The notes beneath the pieces are model-generated. The model was given only the letters and a program-made list of their open reading frames with translations. It searched no databases and was not told the origin of the DNA. A DNA stretch of 64,000 bases from positions 186,001 to 250,000 of the forward strand of contig CAMIIO010000004.1 of NCBI GenBank assembly GCA_946221065.1. The letters run 5' to 3'. This stretch comes from an uncultured Rothia sp. (GTDB lineage: Bacteria > Actinomycetota > Actinomycetes > Actinomycetales > Micrococcaceae). A program made the translations under genes and the position numbers. Of this stretch, positions 27,960-36,708 are shown one piece after another (position 1 is the first letter of the stretch; each line of letters begins with the position of its first letter).

Positions 27960-28916
27960 ATGACTCAAAATACCTCACGAAATGCTTCTGCAATTGGACT
28001 TGCCACCGTTGTTGCTTCCGGTAAGCACGAAGGCACCGTACTTGATACCTGGTATCCTCAACCGCTGTTAGGCGAGAGTGCCGACGAATCGGTACGCGAG
28101 AGCCTACAGGCTCTGGTTATTGACGATGCCGAGCGCAACGTGCGCACCGAAATCATCGAAAAAACCATCGACCTCGATGAAGCACCTGCCGACGCTTCCG
28201 ACGCCTACCTGCGCCTACATTTGCTTTCCTGGTGCCTAATAGAGCCCAACACCATCAACCTTGACGGGCTCTTCGGCAAGCTTGCCAATGTGGCTTGGAC
28301 CAACTATGGTCCTGTGCTCGCGGCAGAGGCTAATACCGTATTGCTTCAGCTGCGCAAGCGTGGTCACGTGAGTATCTCGCACGTCGATAAGTTCCCGCGC
28401 CTTATCGACTACGTGATTCCCGCAGGTGTTCGTATTGGTGACGCCGACCGTGTGCGCCTGGGTGCTCACCTGGCATCCGGAACTACCGTAATGCATGAGG
28501 GCTTCGTGAACTTTAACGCCGGAACCCGTGGAACCTCCATGGTGGAAGGCCGTATTTCTCAGGGCGTTATCGTGGGCGACGGATCGGACATCGGCGGCGG
28601 TGCCTCCACCATGGGCACGCTCTCCGGTGGTGGCACCGAACGTGTTGCCGTGGGTGAACGCACCCTCATCGGCGCCGAAGCCGGTATTGGTATTGCCCTT
28701 GGTGATGACTGCGTGGTGGAAGCCGGTCTATACGTGACCGCCGGAACCCGCGTAACCGTGCTGATAAAGGGTGAAGAGCCGAAGGTGGTCAAGGCAGCCA
28801 CCCTTTCAGGTGTCTCTAACCTGCTATTCCGCCGCAACTCGGAAACCGGCCGTGTTGAAGCCCTCCCCCGCGCCAATAACACCGTGGAACTCAATGACGC
28901 CCTGCACGCTAACTAG
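27960..28916 (+). CDS. dapD: Tetrahydrodipicolinate N-succinyltransferase
   Basis: Succinylates tetrahydrodipicolinate in the lysine/DAP pathway; it functions with DapC and DapE, also in this window. ATG 27960 (MTQNTSRNASAIGLATV) with GGAG upstream gives 318 residues. The long actinobacterial form of DapD, with left-handed beta-helix hexapeptides (VRLGAHLASGTTVMHEGFVN, GVIVGDGSDIGGGASTMGTL). A terminator follows. Confidence 0.95.
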   Translation: MTQNTSRNASAIGLATVVASGKHEGTVLDTWYPQPLLGESADESVRESLQALVIDDAERNVRTEIIEKTIDLDEAPADASDAYLRLHLLSWCLIEPNTINLDGLFGKLANVAWTNYGPVLAAEANTVLLQLRKRGHVSISHVDKFPRLIDYVIPAGVRIGDADRVRLGAHLASGTTVMHEGFVNFNAGTRGTSMVEGRISQGVIVGDGSDIGGGASTMGTLSGGGTERVAVGERTLIGAEAGIGIALGDDCVVEAGLYVTAGTRVTVLIKGEEPKVVKAATLSGVSNLLFRRNSETGRVEALPRANNTVELNDALHAN

Positions 28917-28954
28917 ATAGGTCATCCGCGAAAATAGTCCGTGGTTGTGTAGAG

Positions 28955-29015
28955 AGGCCCGTAGAGTTTAGCCGATTGAACAAAAGTTTCAATCTGGGGC
29001 GAACTTTGCGGGCCT
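28955..29015 (+). terminator. Terminator after dapD
   Basis: Outer stem aggcccgtagagttt with aactttgcgggccttt (imperfect); an inner hairpin gattgaacaaaagtttcaatc sits in the loop. Short T-tract after the right arm. Confidence 0.65.
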
Positions 29016-29106
29016 TTCCTGTGGACAGCTACGTTTTAGCGCCCACACCTGTTTTATCTTGTGTACCAGGTAAAGTTAGGTGCATACCATGTCTTTAGGG
29101 AGAATA

Positions 29107-30120
29107 ATGAAAATTATGGTCACCGGCGGCGCCGGATACATCGGCTCGCACACCGTTCTTGAACTGCTCAATGCAGGCCACGAGGTTGTGGTGATGGATA
29201 ACCTGGCGAATTCCTCCGAGGAATCTTTACATCGCATTGCCGAACTTACCGGCAAGCAGGCAGAGTTTCATCACGTGGATCTGCTGAACCTTGACGCCAT
29301 GAAGTCGCTGTTTAACGATACCCAACCCGACGCCGTCATCCACTTTGCCGGACTTAAGGCAGTGGGCGAATCGGCGGAGAAGCCGCTGTGGTACTACCAG
29401 ACCAATGTTGCTGGAACCCTGAACCTGCTGTACGCAATGGAAGAGGCAGGGTGTAAGTCCATTGTGTTCTCCTCCTCCGCTACTGTATATGGCGAGCCTG
29501 AGGAAATGCCACTCACCGAGAAAATCAATATGGATGCGCAGTCCTGCTATGGCCGTACTAAGGAGCATATCGAGGATATGCTTCGTGACCTGGGCGCTTC
29601 CGATTCTTCCTGGAACATTGCGCTACTTCGCTACTTTAACCCGGTGGGCGCGCATGAGTCCGGCCGTATTGGCGAGGACCCCTCCGGTATTCCTAATAAC
29701 CTGGTGCCCTTTATTGCGCAGGTTGCCGTGGGTCGCCGTGAATACCTCAATGTGTTTGGCAATAACTACCCCACCGTTGATGGCACTGGTGTGCGCGACT
29801 ACATTCACGTCGTTGATCTGGCGGACGGGCATTTGAAGGCGCTGGATTACATTACCGAGCACGGTGGTTTACACACGTGGAATCTGGGTACAGGCAATGG
29901 CTACTCGGTACTTGAGGTTCTTCACGCTTTTGAGCAGGCGTGCGGTAAGGAATTGCCGTATCAGATTGTTGACCGCCGCCCGGGCGACGTCGCGGTGTCC
30001 TACGCCGATCCGTCGTCGGCGCTAGCGGATCTTGGGTGGTCTGCCCAGCGCGATATTGCCACAATGGTGCGCGACCACTGGAACTGGCAGAAGAATAACC
30101 CGAACGGCTACGAGTCCTAA
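29107..30120 (+). CDS. galE: UDP-glucose 4-epimerase
   Basis: Interconverts UDP-glucose and UDP-galactose. ATG 29107 with AGGGAG upstream gives 337 residues. Rossmann motif MVTGGAGYIGSH, the catalytic Ser-x-Tyr-Lys equivalents in FSSSATVYG and SCYGRTKEHIE (YxxxK), and RYFNPVGAHESGRIGEDP are standard. Convergent with gltA; a family-A hairpin lies just after the stop. Confidence 0.95.
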   Translation: MKIMVTGGAGYIGSHTVLELLNAGHEVVVMDNLANSSEESLHRIAELTGKQAEFHHVDLLNLDAMKSLFNDTQPDAVIHFAGLKAVGESAEKPLWYYQTNVAGTLNLLYAMEEAGCKSIVFSSSATVYGEPEEMPLTEKINMDAQSCYGRTKEHIEDMLRDLGASDSSWNIALLRYFNPVGAHESGRIGEDPSGIPNNLVPFIAQVAVGRREYLNVFGNNYPTVDGTGVRDYIHVVDLADGHLKALDYITEHGGLHTWNLGTGNGYSVLEVLHAFEQACGKELPYQIVDRRPGDVAVSYADPSSALADLGWSAQRDIATMVRDHWNWQKNNPNGYES

Positions 30121-30140
30121 GAACTCTCGTGTGCCGAGAC

Positions 30141-30207
30141 AATGTTGAGGTGTCATTTTTTGGGTGAAATAGGTGGTTTTTGCCCAAAAAAATGACACCT
30201 CAACGTT
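30141..30207. repeat. Family-A hairpin, copy 2
   Basis: Left arm 30144-30164 and right arm 30183-30204 pair over 21 bp with a single bulged A; aa/tt and a wobble extend the stem to 30141-30207. The outer arm gttgaggtgtca is identical to copies 1 and 3; the inner arm (ttttttggg) is different. It lies between convergent galE and gltA. Confidence 0.9.
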
Positions 30208-30326
30208 AAGTGACGGCGAACGGGGCGAGGGCGTGCCTCATCATGTGCTGTCATGGTATTCCTTGCACAACAGCAAGAGGACTACATCTCTAGGATGTAG
30301 CCCCCCCCTAATCAGACAATTTCTCT

Positions 30327-31613
30327 CTACTTACCCTCAGGGTAGTGACGCAACGGTGAACCGATGTACACCTGGCGCGGGCGACCAATCTTCGTCTCCG
30401 GATCCTGGTTCATCTCCATCCACTGAGCAATCCAGCCCGGCAAACGACCCATCGCGAAGAGTACGGTAAACATCTTCTCCGGGAAACCCATTGCCGTGTA
30501 AATCAGGCCGGTGTAGAAGTCCACGTTCGGGTACAGCTTACGCTCGATAAAGTAATCATCAGCGAGAGCCTTCTCTTCCAGACGCTGAGCAATTTCAAGA
30601 AGCTCGTTGTCTCCACCCATCTTGCCCAGAATTTCGTCGGCAGTCTTCTTCACCAAGCGAGCACGAGGATCGTAATTCTTGTACACGCGGTGACCGAAGC
30701 CCATGAGGCGAATGCCGTCTTCCTTATTCTTCACCTTCTCCATAAAGTCCTCGGGCGTCATGCCCTCATCCTTAATACGGCGGAGCATGTTCAACACAGC
30801 CTCATTAGCACCACCGTGAAGCGGACCATATAGGGCATTAATACCGGCAGAAATCGAGGCAAACATATTGGCATCCGAGGAACCAACCAGGCGCACGGTA
30901 GAAGTTGAGCAGTTCTGCTCGTGATCGGCGTGGAGTAGTAGCAAGAGATCCAGTGCCTTCGCCATATCCGGATCCACCTCGTAGTCCTCGGTGGGGAAAC
31001 CAAAGCACATGCGCAGGAAGTTCTCTGCATAGTTCAAATCATTCTTAGGGTAAATTAGTGGCTCACCCTTGGACTTCTTGTAGGCATACGCCGCCAGGGT
31101 AGGCACCTTAGATAGCAGGCGATAGAGCGATACTTCCACCTGGCGCTCATCGTTAGAATCCAATGAATCCGGGTAGAAGGTAGACATCGCCGAGACGCTT
31201 GCCGCAAGTGCTGCCATAGGGTGTGCATCGCGCGGGAAACCAGAGAAGAATAGCTTGAAGTCCTCATGCACCATAGTGTGGTGGCGAATCATCTGGTCGA
31301 AATCTTCTAGCTGCTGCGGGGTGGGCAGCTCGCCAAAAATCAACAGGTAGGCAACCTCAATAAAGCTCGACTTCTCTGCAAGGTCCTCAATCGGGTATCC
31401 ACGATAGCGCAGAATGCCCTGCTCACCATCGATGTACGTAATGGACGAGCGAACGGTAGCAGTGTTCACAAAACCGGGATCGTAAGAGACCTGGCCAGTT
31501 TCCTTCATCAATCCAGCAATATTAAAGGCACCAGTGCCTTCGGTCCCCTCAATGAGGGGAAGCTCAATTTTTTTGTCGTTGAAGGAAAGTTCGGCGTTAG
31601 CGTTTTGAGACAT
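30327..31613 (-). CDS. gltA: Citrate synthase
   Basis: Condenses oxaloacetate and acetyl-CoA at TCA entry; 428 residues from ATG 31611-31613, which has AGGAG upstream (the frame extends to 31703). Type II hexameric form with an N-terminal beta domain. Catalytic region: HADHEQNCSTSTVRLVGSS, GPLHGGANEAVL (catalytic His), MGFGHRVYKNYDPRA (His) and DFYTGLIY. The start carries AELSFNDKKIELPLIEGTEG, typical of actinobacterial GltA. Confidence 0.96.
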   Translation of the reverse strand: MSQNANAELSFNDKKIELPLIEGTEGTGAFNIAGLMKETGQVSYDPGFVNTATVRSSITYIDGEQGILRYRGYPIEDLAEKSSFIEVAYLLIFGELPTPQQLEDFDQMIRHHTMVHEDFKLFFSGFPRDAHPMAALAASVSAMSTFYPDSLDSNDERQVEVSLYRLLSKVPTLAAYAYKKSKGEPLIYPKNDLNYAENFLRMCFGFPTEDYEVDPDMAKALDLLLLLHADHEQNCSTSTVRLVGSSDANMFASISAGINALYGPLHGGANEAVLNMLRRIKDEGMTPEDFMEKVKNKEDGIRLMGFGHRVYKNYDPRARLVKKTADEILGKMGGDNELLEIAQRLEEKALADDYFIERKLYPNVDFYTGLIYTAMGFPEKMFTVLFAMGRLPGWIAQWMEMNQDPETKIGRPRQVYIGSPLRHYPEGK

Positions 31614-31806
31614 GTATTCTCCTTGTGTGTCCGTGGAACCTTTGTATAAGTCCCGGCAGGTGTGCTGCATTCCCCTAGACGAGGGTAATGCCGCGGTTCG
31701 CACTCACCTCAATAGTCAGTGACCTTGTAGTACAGAATACAAGGATTCATGGTTTCGGTCACATCAATGCGCTGAGAATGGACAGCATTTCCGAATATGA
31801 CAGTCG

Positions 31807-32934
31807 CTATTCCGACAGACGAGAAGCCGCTTGCTTAATATCTTCGTCACTTCCGGTCAACGCAATCCGCACATAGCCAGCCCCGCCGTCGCCATAGAAT
31901 ACACCCGGACCAATCAGAATGCCGTGCTCGGCAAATCGCTTGACGGTTGTCCAGGTGTCTTCCCCGGCAGTAGCCCAGAGATAAAGTCCGGCTTCCGAAT
32001 ACTCAACGCGCAACCCAAACTGCTCCACTGCAGGCTTAAGTAGTTCTCGACGCGCGCGATACAAGTCTTTTTGCGCCTCTACGTGAACGTCATCGGTGAG
32101 CGCCACCGCCATCGCGTGCTGAACCGGAGCGGGCACAATCATGCCCGCGTGCTTACGAGAGTTAATCAGGTTAGGCATAATGTCTGCGTCGCCGGCAATA
32201 AATGCCGCGCGGTAACCTGCCAGGTTTGATTGTTTAGAGAGCGAGTACACGCTAAACAGTAGCTCCTGGCTGCCGCCACTGACCTCGGGATCCAGAATAG
32301 AGGGAACGGGCTGACCGCCATGTTGAATATCCCATTCACCCCAGCCGAGTTCCGCGTAGCATTCATCGGATGCCACCACCGCACCAATAGCGCGGGCATC
32401 TTCTACGAGTTTTTTGAGTTCAGTGGTATCGCGCACTATGCCGGTGGGGTTTCCGGGAGAATTTACCCAGATGAGTTTGACGCGGGTACGGACGTCTTCC
32501 TCCAGCTCATCCAGTGAATCGGCGGCTACGTGCTCGGCTCCGGCAAGCTGGGCGCCAATATCGTAGGTGGGGTAGGCAACGGTGGGGCGCATGACGACGT
32601 CGCCCTCCCCCAGCCCCAAGAGGAACGGTAGCCAGGCAACGAGTTCTTTGGACCCCACCGTGGGCATGACCTGTTCGGGAGAAAGGCCGGGGACGTTGCG
32701 GCGTCGGGCGAACCAATCAACGATTGCTTGACGGACTTCGAGCGTGCCGTGAGTGGTGGGGTAGCCGTGAGCGTCGGTGGCGGAGGCTAGCGCATCGCGG
32801 ATAATCCGCGGGGTGGGGTCAACCGGGGTTCCGATGGAGAGGTTAACGACGCCGTCGGGGTGGTTCTCTGCGATAGTTCGGTAGGGTGCCAGCTGTTCCC
32901 AGGGGTATTCGGGGAGGTTGAGTCCGAAGCTCAT
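31807..32934 (-). CDS. dapC: Succinyldiaminopimelate transaminase
   Basis: A PLP-dependent fold-I aminotransferase of the lysine pathway, 375 residues. Visible: NLSIGTPVDPTP, GYPTTHGTLEVRQAI, WVNSPGNPTGIVRDT, ASDECYAELGW and the PLP lysine in SVYSLSKQSNLAGYRAAF. Located next to fdxA as in M. tuberculosis (fdxC-dapC) and other actinobacteria, which supports DapC over a general aspartate aminotransferase. Confidence 0.9.
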   Translation of the reverse strand: MSFGLNLPEYPWEQLAPYRTIAENHPDGVVNLSIGTPVDPTPRIIRDALASATDAHGYPTTHGTLEVRQAIVDWFARRRNVPGLSPEQVMPTVGSKELVAWLPFLLGLGEGDVVMRPTVAYPTYDIGAQLAGAEHVAADSLDELEEDVRTRVKLIWVNSPGNPTGIVRDTTELKKLVEDARAIGAVVASDECYAELGWGEWDIQHGGQPVPSILDPEVSGGSQELLFSVYSLSKQSNLAGYRAAFIAGDADIMPNLINSRKHAGMIVPAPVQHAMAVALTDDVHVEAQKDLYRARRELLKPAVEQFGLRVEYSEAGLYLWATAGEDTWTTVKRFAEHGILIGPGVFYGDGGAGYVRIALTGSDEDIKQAASRLSE

Positions 32935-33005
32935 GCGGTGTGTCCTTGTAGGTTGGGGTTGGGTTTTCGTCCCATTCTAGTAGTTCCCTCCCCTCCTCCA
33001 CAGAA

Positions 33006-33069
33006 AAGTGACCAACCCGTTGCATCAGAACCGTCCTGGGACAGTCGTGACGCAACAGGCTGGTCACTT
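33006..33069. repeat. Family-B dyad, copy 2
   Basis: Arms 33006-33023 and 33052-33069 pair at 16 of 18 positions (aagtgacca outer, gttgc inner), with further imperfect pairing into the loop. Located between fdxA and dapC, which run in the same direction, so it may attenuate readthrough from fdxA to dapC. It shares the outer gtgacca/tggtca core with the dyad at 26288. Confidence 0.7.
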
Positions 33070-33091
33070 ACCTATTAGCTAAAAGCTCTAT

Positions 33092-33415
33092 TTATTCCTT
33101 GTTCTGCGGAGGCAACTCGGCAATCCACTGAACGTCCTTGCCGGTGTTGCCCAACCGGGCAGCGCCACCGGGTGAACCGAGGTCATCAAAGAAGTCCACG
33201 TTTGCCTGGGTGTAGTCTTCCCACTGCTCGGGGACGTCGTCCTCATAGTAGATGGCCTCTACAGGGCAAACAGGCTCGCAGGCGCCGCAGTCCACGCATT
33301 CATCCGGGTGGATGTAAAGGGTACGCTCACCCTCGTAGATGCAGTCAACAGGGCATTCTTCAACGCAAGCGCGGTCTTTGACGTCCACGCAAGGCTGGGC
33401 AATCACATACGTCAT
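33092..33415 (-). CDS. fdxA: 7Fe-type ferredoxin
   Basis: A small electron carrier of 107 residues from ATG 33413-33415 (MTYVIAQPCVDVKDRACVEE), with AAAGG upstream. The first cluster motif CVDVKDRACVEECPVDC and the second CVDCGACEPVCPVEAIYYED fit a [3Fe-4S][4Fe-4S] ferredoxin with the usual C-terminal extension (GDP-like tail WIAELPPQNKE). Confidence 0.94.
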   Translation of the reverse strand: MTYVIAQPCVDVKDRACVEECPVDCIYEGERTLYIHPDECVDCGACEPVCPVEAIYYEDDVPEQWEDYTQANVDFFDDLGSPGGAARLGNTGKDVQWIAELPPQNKE

Positions 33416-33573
33416 GCTGGGTGCCTTTCTGGGCAATAGTGGGGTTGCACCTTGCGGGTGCTTTCAAATCTTCTTTCCATGCTATCCCGCTAACAGCAAG
33501 CAGCAATAGTTTAGTGGTGTAACCTACACATTTCTGCACATGAGGTCACGGTGCGTCATTCAGCGTTAACTCG

Positions 33574-34038
33574 CTACTTTTTACGGCGTGTAAGCCGGTT
33601 ACAGGTGACATTTGCCAGGATAGTTGCTAGGAGTGTTCCCAGCATCCAGACAGTCCCGGCAAGTCCCACGGGTACTTCAGGATTGACGAGAACCAAGATT
33701 GAGGTTGGCTTTGCAAAGGCAAAGAGGGCAACCGTCAGAAACGCCACGATTCCCACCAGGCTTCCAGCCCACACTTTACCTGCCCGAAGAGATACCCACA
33801 CAGAAGCGAGGTAGCACAGCGCTAAAGCTAGCATCGCGCCCCAGGGGAGAAAGAAGGACTTATCCACGTACCAAATCCAAGCGTGGTACATGGTTCCGAC
33901 GAAGGCTACGATGAGTCCCATGCAGATAGCAGTAATGAGCGAGTTCACCGGTCCCGGTTGTACGGGTTCTACAGCACGAGATTGTGTGTGTGTGGTAGGG
34001 GGAAAGAGTTTCAACGGGACCTCGTTAGTTCTGGTCAT
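33574..34038 (-). CDS. DUF6113-type membrane protein
   Basis: A 154-residue protein with four hydrophobic segments (SLITAICMGLIVAFVGTMYH; LPWGAMLALALCYLASVWVS; WAGSLVGIVAFLTVALFAF; GLAGTVWMLGTLLATILANV) and a basic end. It matches the small membrane protein found between mshB and fdxA in Micrococcaceae (DUF6113, by context and shape). Overlaps the mshB 3' end by 14 bp, so it is cotranscribed. Function unknown. Confidence 0.75.
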   Translation of the reverse strand: MTRTNEVPLKLFPPTTHTQSRAVEPVQPGPVNSLITAICMGLIVAFVGTMYHAWIWYVDKSFFLPWGAMLALALCYLASVWVSLRAGKVWAGSLVGIVAFLTVALFAFAKPTSILVLVNPEVPVGLAGTVWMLGTLLATILANVTCNRLTRRKK

Positions 34039-34951
34039 TGGCTGTTACGGGCGTAAATTCGCGCAGGAGGCGGAACGTTTCTCTGGCGGAAATTTTTTGA
34101 GTCACCAGGTTAGAGTACTGAAAACTCTCTTGCCCCGTAATAATAATTTGGGTGGCATGCGCGGCCATAGCGTTGCGCTTGCGTTCCAGTGAACCATCAA
34201 TTACTGCTTGTTGGCGGGAGTCGTTAGGGTGCAAATCCCCTTCAAGTCCCCATACTAGGCGAGGAACGTTACCTGTAGGTGAGAGTAAATCAATGGCTTT
34301 CATGGTGGCTTCGTGGGTGCGCATGTGATCGGGGTGTCCGTAACCGCCGTCGAGGTCATAGGTCACAACGACGTCGGGCGAAAGTGCCCGGATAGCGGCT
34401 GCTATTGCGCGTGCCTCCACGGCAACGTCTTGGCGGGTGAGGCAGTCTGGCGAAGCATTCGGGTTAGCCGCCGCACGACCGTTTTCTGCCCAAACCATGC
34501 CGGAGTCACGAAATACGGGCGGGGTGTTCTGAGCCATCGCGGGTTCCTGTCCCAAGAAGAACTGCCGATGAACCCCGAGCGCTTCGATAGCTTGGGCGAG
34601 TTCCTTTTCGCGATACTTCCCCAGCGCCGCACCAAAATCATTGGTATCGGGGTTAGTTGCTTCCAGGTGTTTAAGCTCCTCGGGGATAACCTCGCCCATC
34701 TCTCCGCGCGTCAGGGTAAGTAAATCTACCGTCGCACCCTGCTTGGCATAGTAGCCCATGGTGGCGCCGGTGGAGCTGGCTTCGTCGTCGGGGTGAGCAT
34801 GAATAAAGAGGATTGTTGCCTTTTGAGGTGAGATATTCTCGGGCAGTAGCGTGTGTATCGCGGTATCGGATACAAAGGTTCCCTGTTCGGGGTAGAACGG
34901 GGTTTGGGTTTGCTCCTGCGTTTTTGGCTCGGTGGGGTTTGCTTCGCTCAC
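34025..34951 (-). CDS. mshB: Mycothiol-pathway deacetylase
   Basis: Zinc-dependent deacetylation of GlcNAc-inositol in mycothiol synthesis; 308 residues. The LmbE-type zinc motif AHPDDEASSTGATMGYYAKQ, TLTRGEMGEV and the second metal His in DGGYGHPDHMRTHEA are diagnostic. Long first segment IHTLLPENISPQKATILFIH. Its presence marks a mycothiol-producing actinobacterium. Confidence 0.93.
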   Translation of the reverse strand: MSEANPTEPKTQEQTQTPFYPEQGTFVSDTAIHTLLPENISPQKATILFIHAHPDDEASSTGATMGYYAKQGATVDLLTLTRGEMGEVIPEELKHLEATNPDTNDFGAALGKYREKELAQAIEALGVHRQFFLGQEPAMAQNTPPVFRDSGMVWAENGRAAANPNASPDCLTRQDVAVEARAIAAAIRALSPDVVVTYDLDGGYGHPDHMRTHEATMKAIDLLSPTGNVPRLVWGLEGDLHPNDSRQQAVIDGSLERKRNAMAAHATQIIITGQESFQYSNLVTQKISARETFRLLREFTPVTANDQN

Positions 34952-35131
34952 TGCGTTCTTCCTTGCGACGGCGTGCGTACCGGGTGCGGTATCTCGATAT
35001 AGTTTAGTCTCTTACTACCGTGTTGGGTGACTTGGCGTGCGCCGGGCAAGCTGTGCTTCTGCTCAAAACTTCTATACGTCATATTGCGTATATAGCCCTT
35101 ACTAATAATAAAGACTCGCTAAAATGGAATC

Positions 35132-36565
35132 ATGACATCTTTATACCCTCCATTATCTCCTGAAGAAATTGCTCAGCGTCTTGAAACGATTGCCCAAGAA
35201 GATTGGGTTAAGCCTTTATTGAATACTAAACCTAATTTTTGGCGAATCATTGAATACGGGAAAAATAGTTACGAGATCCGCCAAAGCCGCATGATTGGAT
35301 GGCTTTTAGATACCCATCAAAATCATGGTATTGGGGATATTTTTGTGAAAGAACTCATAAAAATCTACGCCGAAGATACAGCTCAGCTTTCAAATGCTCA
35401 AGAATTTCTTTTCGAAAAAAATTTTTCAACAGAAGTTGAATTTGAAGTAGCTATTACGAATTCTCGAGACGAAAAAGGTCGACTAGATATTCAAGTTGTC
35501 GATTCTCATAATAAACTCTTAATCGCTATCGAAAATAAGATGTACTCCTCGGAGCACAATGCAGGAAAATCTGATGCATCCCAGTTGCAGGTGTACAAGG
35601 AATTCTTTGATAAGAAAATTAAGAATCCAGAATCCGGTTACGAGGGATATACCCCTCTTTATATTTATCTAGCCCCTGCAGGTTCGGAAACTAAGACTGA
35701 AGGCTGGGTTAATATCTCGCATGAGCAGCTTTCCGAAGTATATGAAAGTATTCTCAACTTGCCGGATATCTCTCCAGAGACTCACAAAATTCTTAGTGAT
35801 TTCCAAGTAGATTTGACGAGACAGCTCAACCCCGATCTTCAGAAGCGCGTCGGAGAACTAATCTTCGAGAACTATTAAGAACGTACAAAAATTTCTTCCC
35901 TTACTTTTACAAACTTAGGAAAAGCAATCATCTCGCTACTACCTGATGAGTTTTTAGAAGATCAAGAAGAGCCATATCTGAAGCATCAAGAAATCAAAAA
36001 ATTTAAGAAATCTGTTCAAGACCGAGCTTCGTTGAGACAACGGATTCTTCCTGAGGTCAATAAACTTGCAAACTTCTCACTGGGCATTGATGCAGAAAAA
36101 GTTATTGCTGTACTTTGGGAGAACAAACCTCGCTATAATGTCCAAAATCATGCTCCGTCTATTGCTGGCGCGGCAATCACAAAGGAACTCTTTCAGTTTC
36201 TCGCTGGGAAACCTGTCTCTTCCAACCCCGCCGAGGTTACTGTCGAGTTACTGAATACTACAAATTATCACGTATATCGGACACGTCGTAGTGGTCAGGG
36301 CATTCGTCTATTGGAAGGTAGTGCCACCGAAGGTGAAAAAGACGGTTGGGGTCTTATTTGTCTTGAATTTACCAATACTGAAGGATGTAAAGCTTTTGGT
36401 AGAGCACTCCCTGATACTGAACGTGAGATTTTTACTAAAACTCCTGAGCAATGGGGCTATGACTATTCCACACAAAGTATAAACCTAGAGAAGTTCCACG
36501 TTGCTGCGAACGAGTATGTTGTAGAGAGCAAGAGAATTCTCGACGCATATCATCGCAGGTCTTAG
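35132..36565 (+). pseudogene. PD-(D/E)XK nuclease-like protein split by an in-frame TAA
   Basis: One reading frame runs from ATG 35132 to the TAG at 36563-36565 with a single internal stop, TAA at 35876-35878. The first part (248 residues) shows the family layout: a conserved N-terminal RQSRMIGWLLDTHQNHGIGD, then the nuclease core Glu, KGRLDIQVV (Asp) and IAIENKMYSSE (E-x-K), with a QL..Y motif following. The second part (from 36032 by its first ATG, reading also open from 35879) has no recognised domain and contains NTTNYHVYRTRRSGQGIRLL. Together they give about 477 codons. AT-rich codons suggest an acquired gene. Possibly a restriction- or defence-type nuclease (inference); inactive as a full protein unless the stop is read through. 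Confidence 0.75.
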
Positions 36566-36600
36566 TAACGCAGAGCTCTTATTTACTCTGCTTGACTCTA

Positions 36601-36647
36601 TAAAAATCACCGCCCCGGGCTCATACAGTCCGGGGCGGTGATTTTTA
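36601..36647. terminator. Bidirectional terminator before typA
   Basis: An 18-19 bp stem (taaaaatcaccgccccggg with ccggggcggtgattttta) with A-rich and T-rich flanks on both sides. It lies between the convergent PD-(D/E)XK gene and typA. Confidence 0.92.
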
Positions 36648-36708
36648 GCTAGTAACGTGGCGTCAGTCGGTGGCTTTTAACAAGCCCACGGCGCAACCAC
36701 GCCAACGA

